Assembly (NCBI GenBank): GCA_029960865.1 | Contig: JASBVX010000091.1 | Coordinates: 1 to 6,127 of the forward strand | DNA from: Bacillota bacterium | GTDB lineage: Bacteria > Bacillota > Sulfobacillia > RBS10-35 | Direction of reading: 5' to 3' | DNA: 6,127 nt | Notes under the pieces: generated by a model | The model's database searches: none | Told to the model about the DNA's origin: nothing | Seen by the model: only the letters and a program-made list of their open reading frames with translations | Position numbers and translations under genes: made by a program | Shown: positions 5,683 to 6,127 of the stretch, in pieces | How positions within the stretch are numbered: position 1 is the stretch's first letter | Layout: each line of letters starts with the position of its first letter

Positions 5683-6127
5683 TGAAGTCGGGGTTTGTCA
5701 GCTTTGTGGGAAGGCCCAACGTGGGCAAGTCCAGCCTGGTAAACGCCCTGGTGGGAGCCAAGGTAGCCATCATCTCGGAAAAGCCTCAGACTACCCGGCG
5801 GCGCATCATGGGAGTGCGCCACTTTCCCGGAGGCCAGATGGTCTTTCTCGATACTCCAGGCCTTCATAAGCCCAAGACGCGCCTGGGAGAAGAGATGGTG
5901 CGGCAAGCCATGGGGGCTCTATCCGGGGTGGATGTGGTGGGGATGGTGGTGGACCTTTCCTTCAGCCCAGGTCCCGGAGATCGGGAAGTGGCCCAGCGGG
6001 TGGCCAGGGCCGGCGGCGAGGGACTGCAAAAGATCCTCATTCTGAACAAGATGGACCTTTTGCGGGGAGAAGGACGGGAGGAACGGATCGCTGCCTATAG
6101 GCAGCTCCTCCCCCCTGACACTCCCTT
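5682..6127 (+). CDS. era: GTPase Era, N-terminal part (3' truncated by window edge)
   Basis: The first 148 residues of Era are visible. The GTPase motifs are in order: G1 P-loop GRPNVGKS (10-17), switch I / G2 QTTRRRI (36-42), G3 DTPGLHKP (57-64) and G4 NKMD (122-125). The KPQTTR and DTPGLHKP stretches are distinctive for Era rather than Der or other TRAFAC GTPases. Era is an essential cytoplasmic GTPase that binds the 3' end of 16S rRNA and assists 30S assembly, complementing YbeY upstream. Full-length Era is about 300 residues, so the rest of the G domain and the C-terminal KH RNA-binding domain lie beyond the right edge. A strong ribosome binding site, AAAAGGAG at 5665-5672, stands 9 bases before ATG 5682; the start overlaps the dgkA stop (TAATG). 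Confidence 0.97.
   Translation, partial: MKSGFVSFVGRPNVGKSSLVNALVGAKVAIISEKPQTTRRRIMGVRHFPGGQMVFLDTPGLHKPKTRLGEEMVRQAMGALSGVDVVGMVVDLSFSPGPGDREVAQRVARAGGEGLQKILILNKMDLLRGEGREERIAAYRQLLPPDTP

Noticed and set aside
1..6127. CRISPR arrays, insertion sequences, tRNAs, phage or defence genes
   Set aside because: No spaced direct repeats, transposase motifs, attachment-like repeats or cloverleaf sequences were seen; nearly every base belongs to a recognised core gene.

Overview
This window is a compact, single-strand stretch of core bacterial chromosome. It carries the conserved Firmicutes cluster rpsU - yqfC - yqfD - phoH - pgpH (HD-domain phosphodiesterase) - ybeY - dgkA - era, with rpsU cut by the left edge and era by the right edge. 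YqfC and YqfD are known only from endospore formers, so the source is almost certainly a spore-forming Firmicute. The DNA is clearly GC-rich (I judge above 60% by eye), which fits the GC-rich clostridial lineages better than Bacillus. I cannot name a genus.

Layout: bases 1-152 hold the C-terminal part of ribosomal protein S21. An 87-base gap (153-239) follows, the only non-coding stretch of any size. From base 240 to the right edge the DNA is almost fully coding on the + strand. The gene junctions are 4-base overlaps (yqfC/yqfD, phoH/pgpH, ybeY/dgkA), a 1-base overlap (dgkA/era), or gaps of 2 and 17 bases (pgpH/ybeY and yqfD/phoH). I see no terminator or internal promoter after base 240, so the seven genes from yqfC to era look like one co-transcribed, translationally coupled unit. 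Three genes probably start at TTG or GTG.

How the genes fit together: S21, PhoH, YbeY and Era all relate to ribosomes or RNA (30S subunit, an RNA-associated ATPase, a 16S rRNA maturation endonuclease, a 30S assembly GTPase). The HD protein is a PgpH-type membrane c-di-AMP hydrolase. DgkA recycles undecaprenol for the cell envelope. YqfC and YqfD are mother-cell sporulation proteins placed at the front of this housekeeping operon.

I found no mobile element, CRISPR array, tRNA, phage gene or unrecognised system. The points worth a second look are small: a hairpin that would hide the pgpH ribosome binding site, a very tryptophan-rich YqfD, a DgkA with an apparent extra C-terminal membrane segment, and a yqfC start without a normal ribosome binding site. 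I do not claim a novel biological system here.
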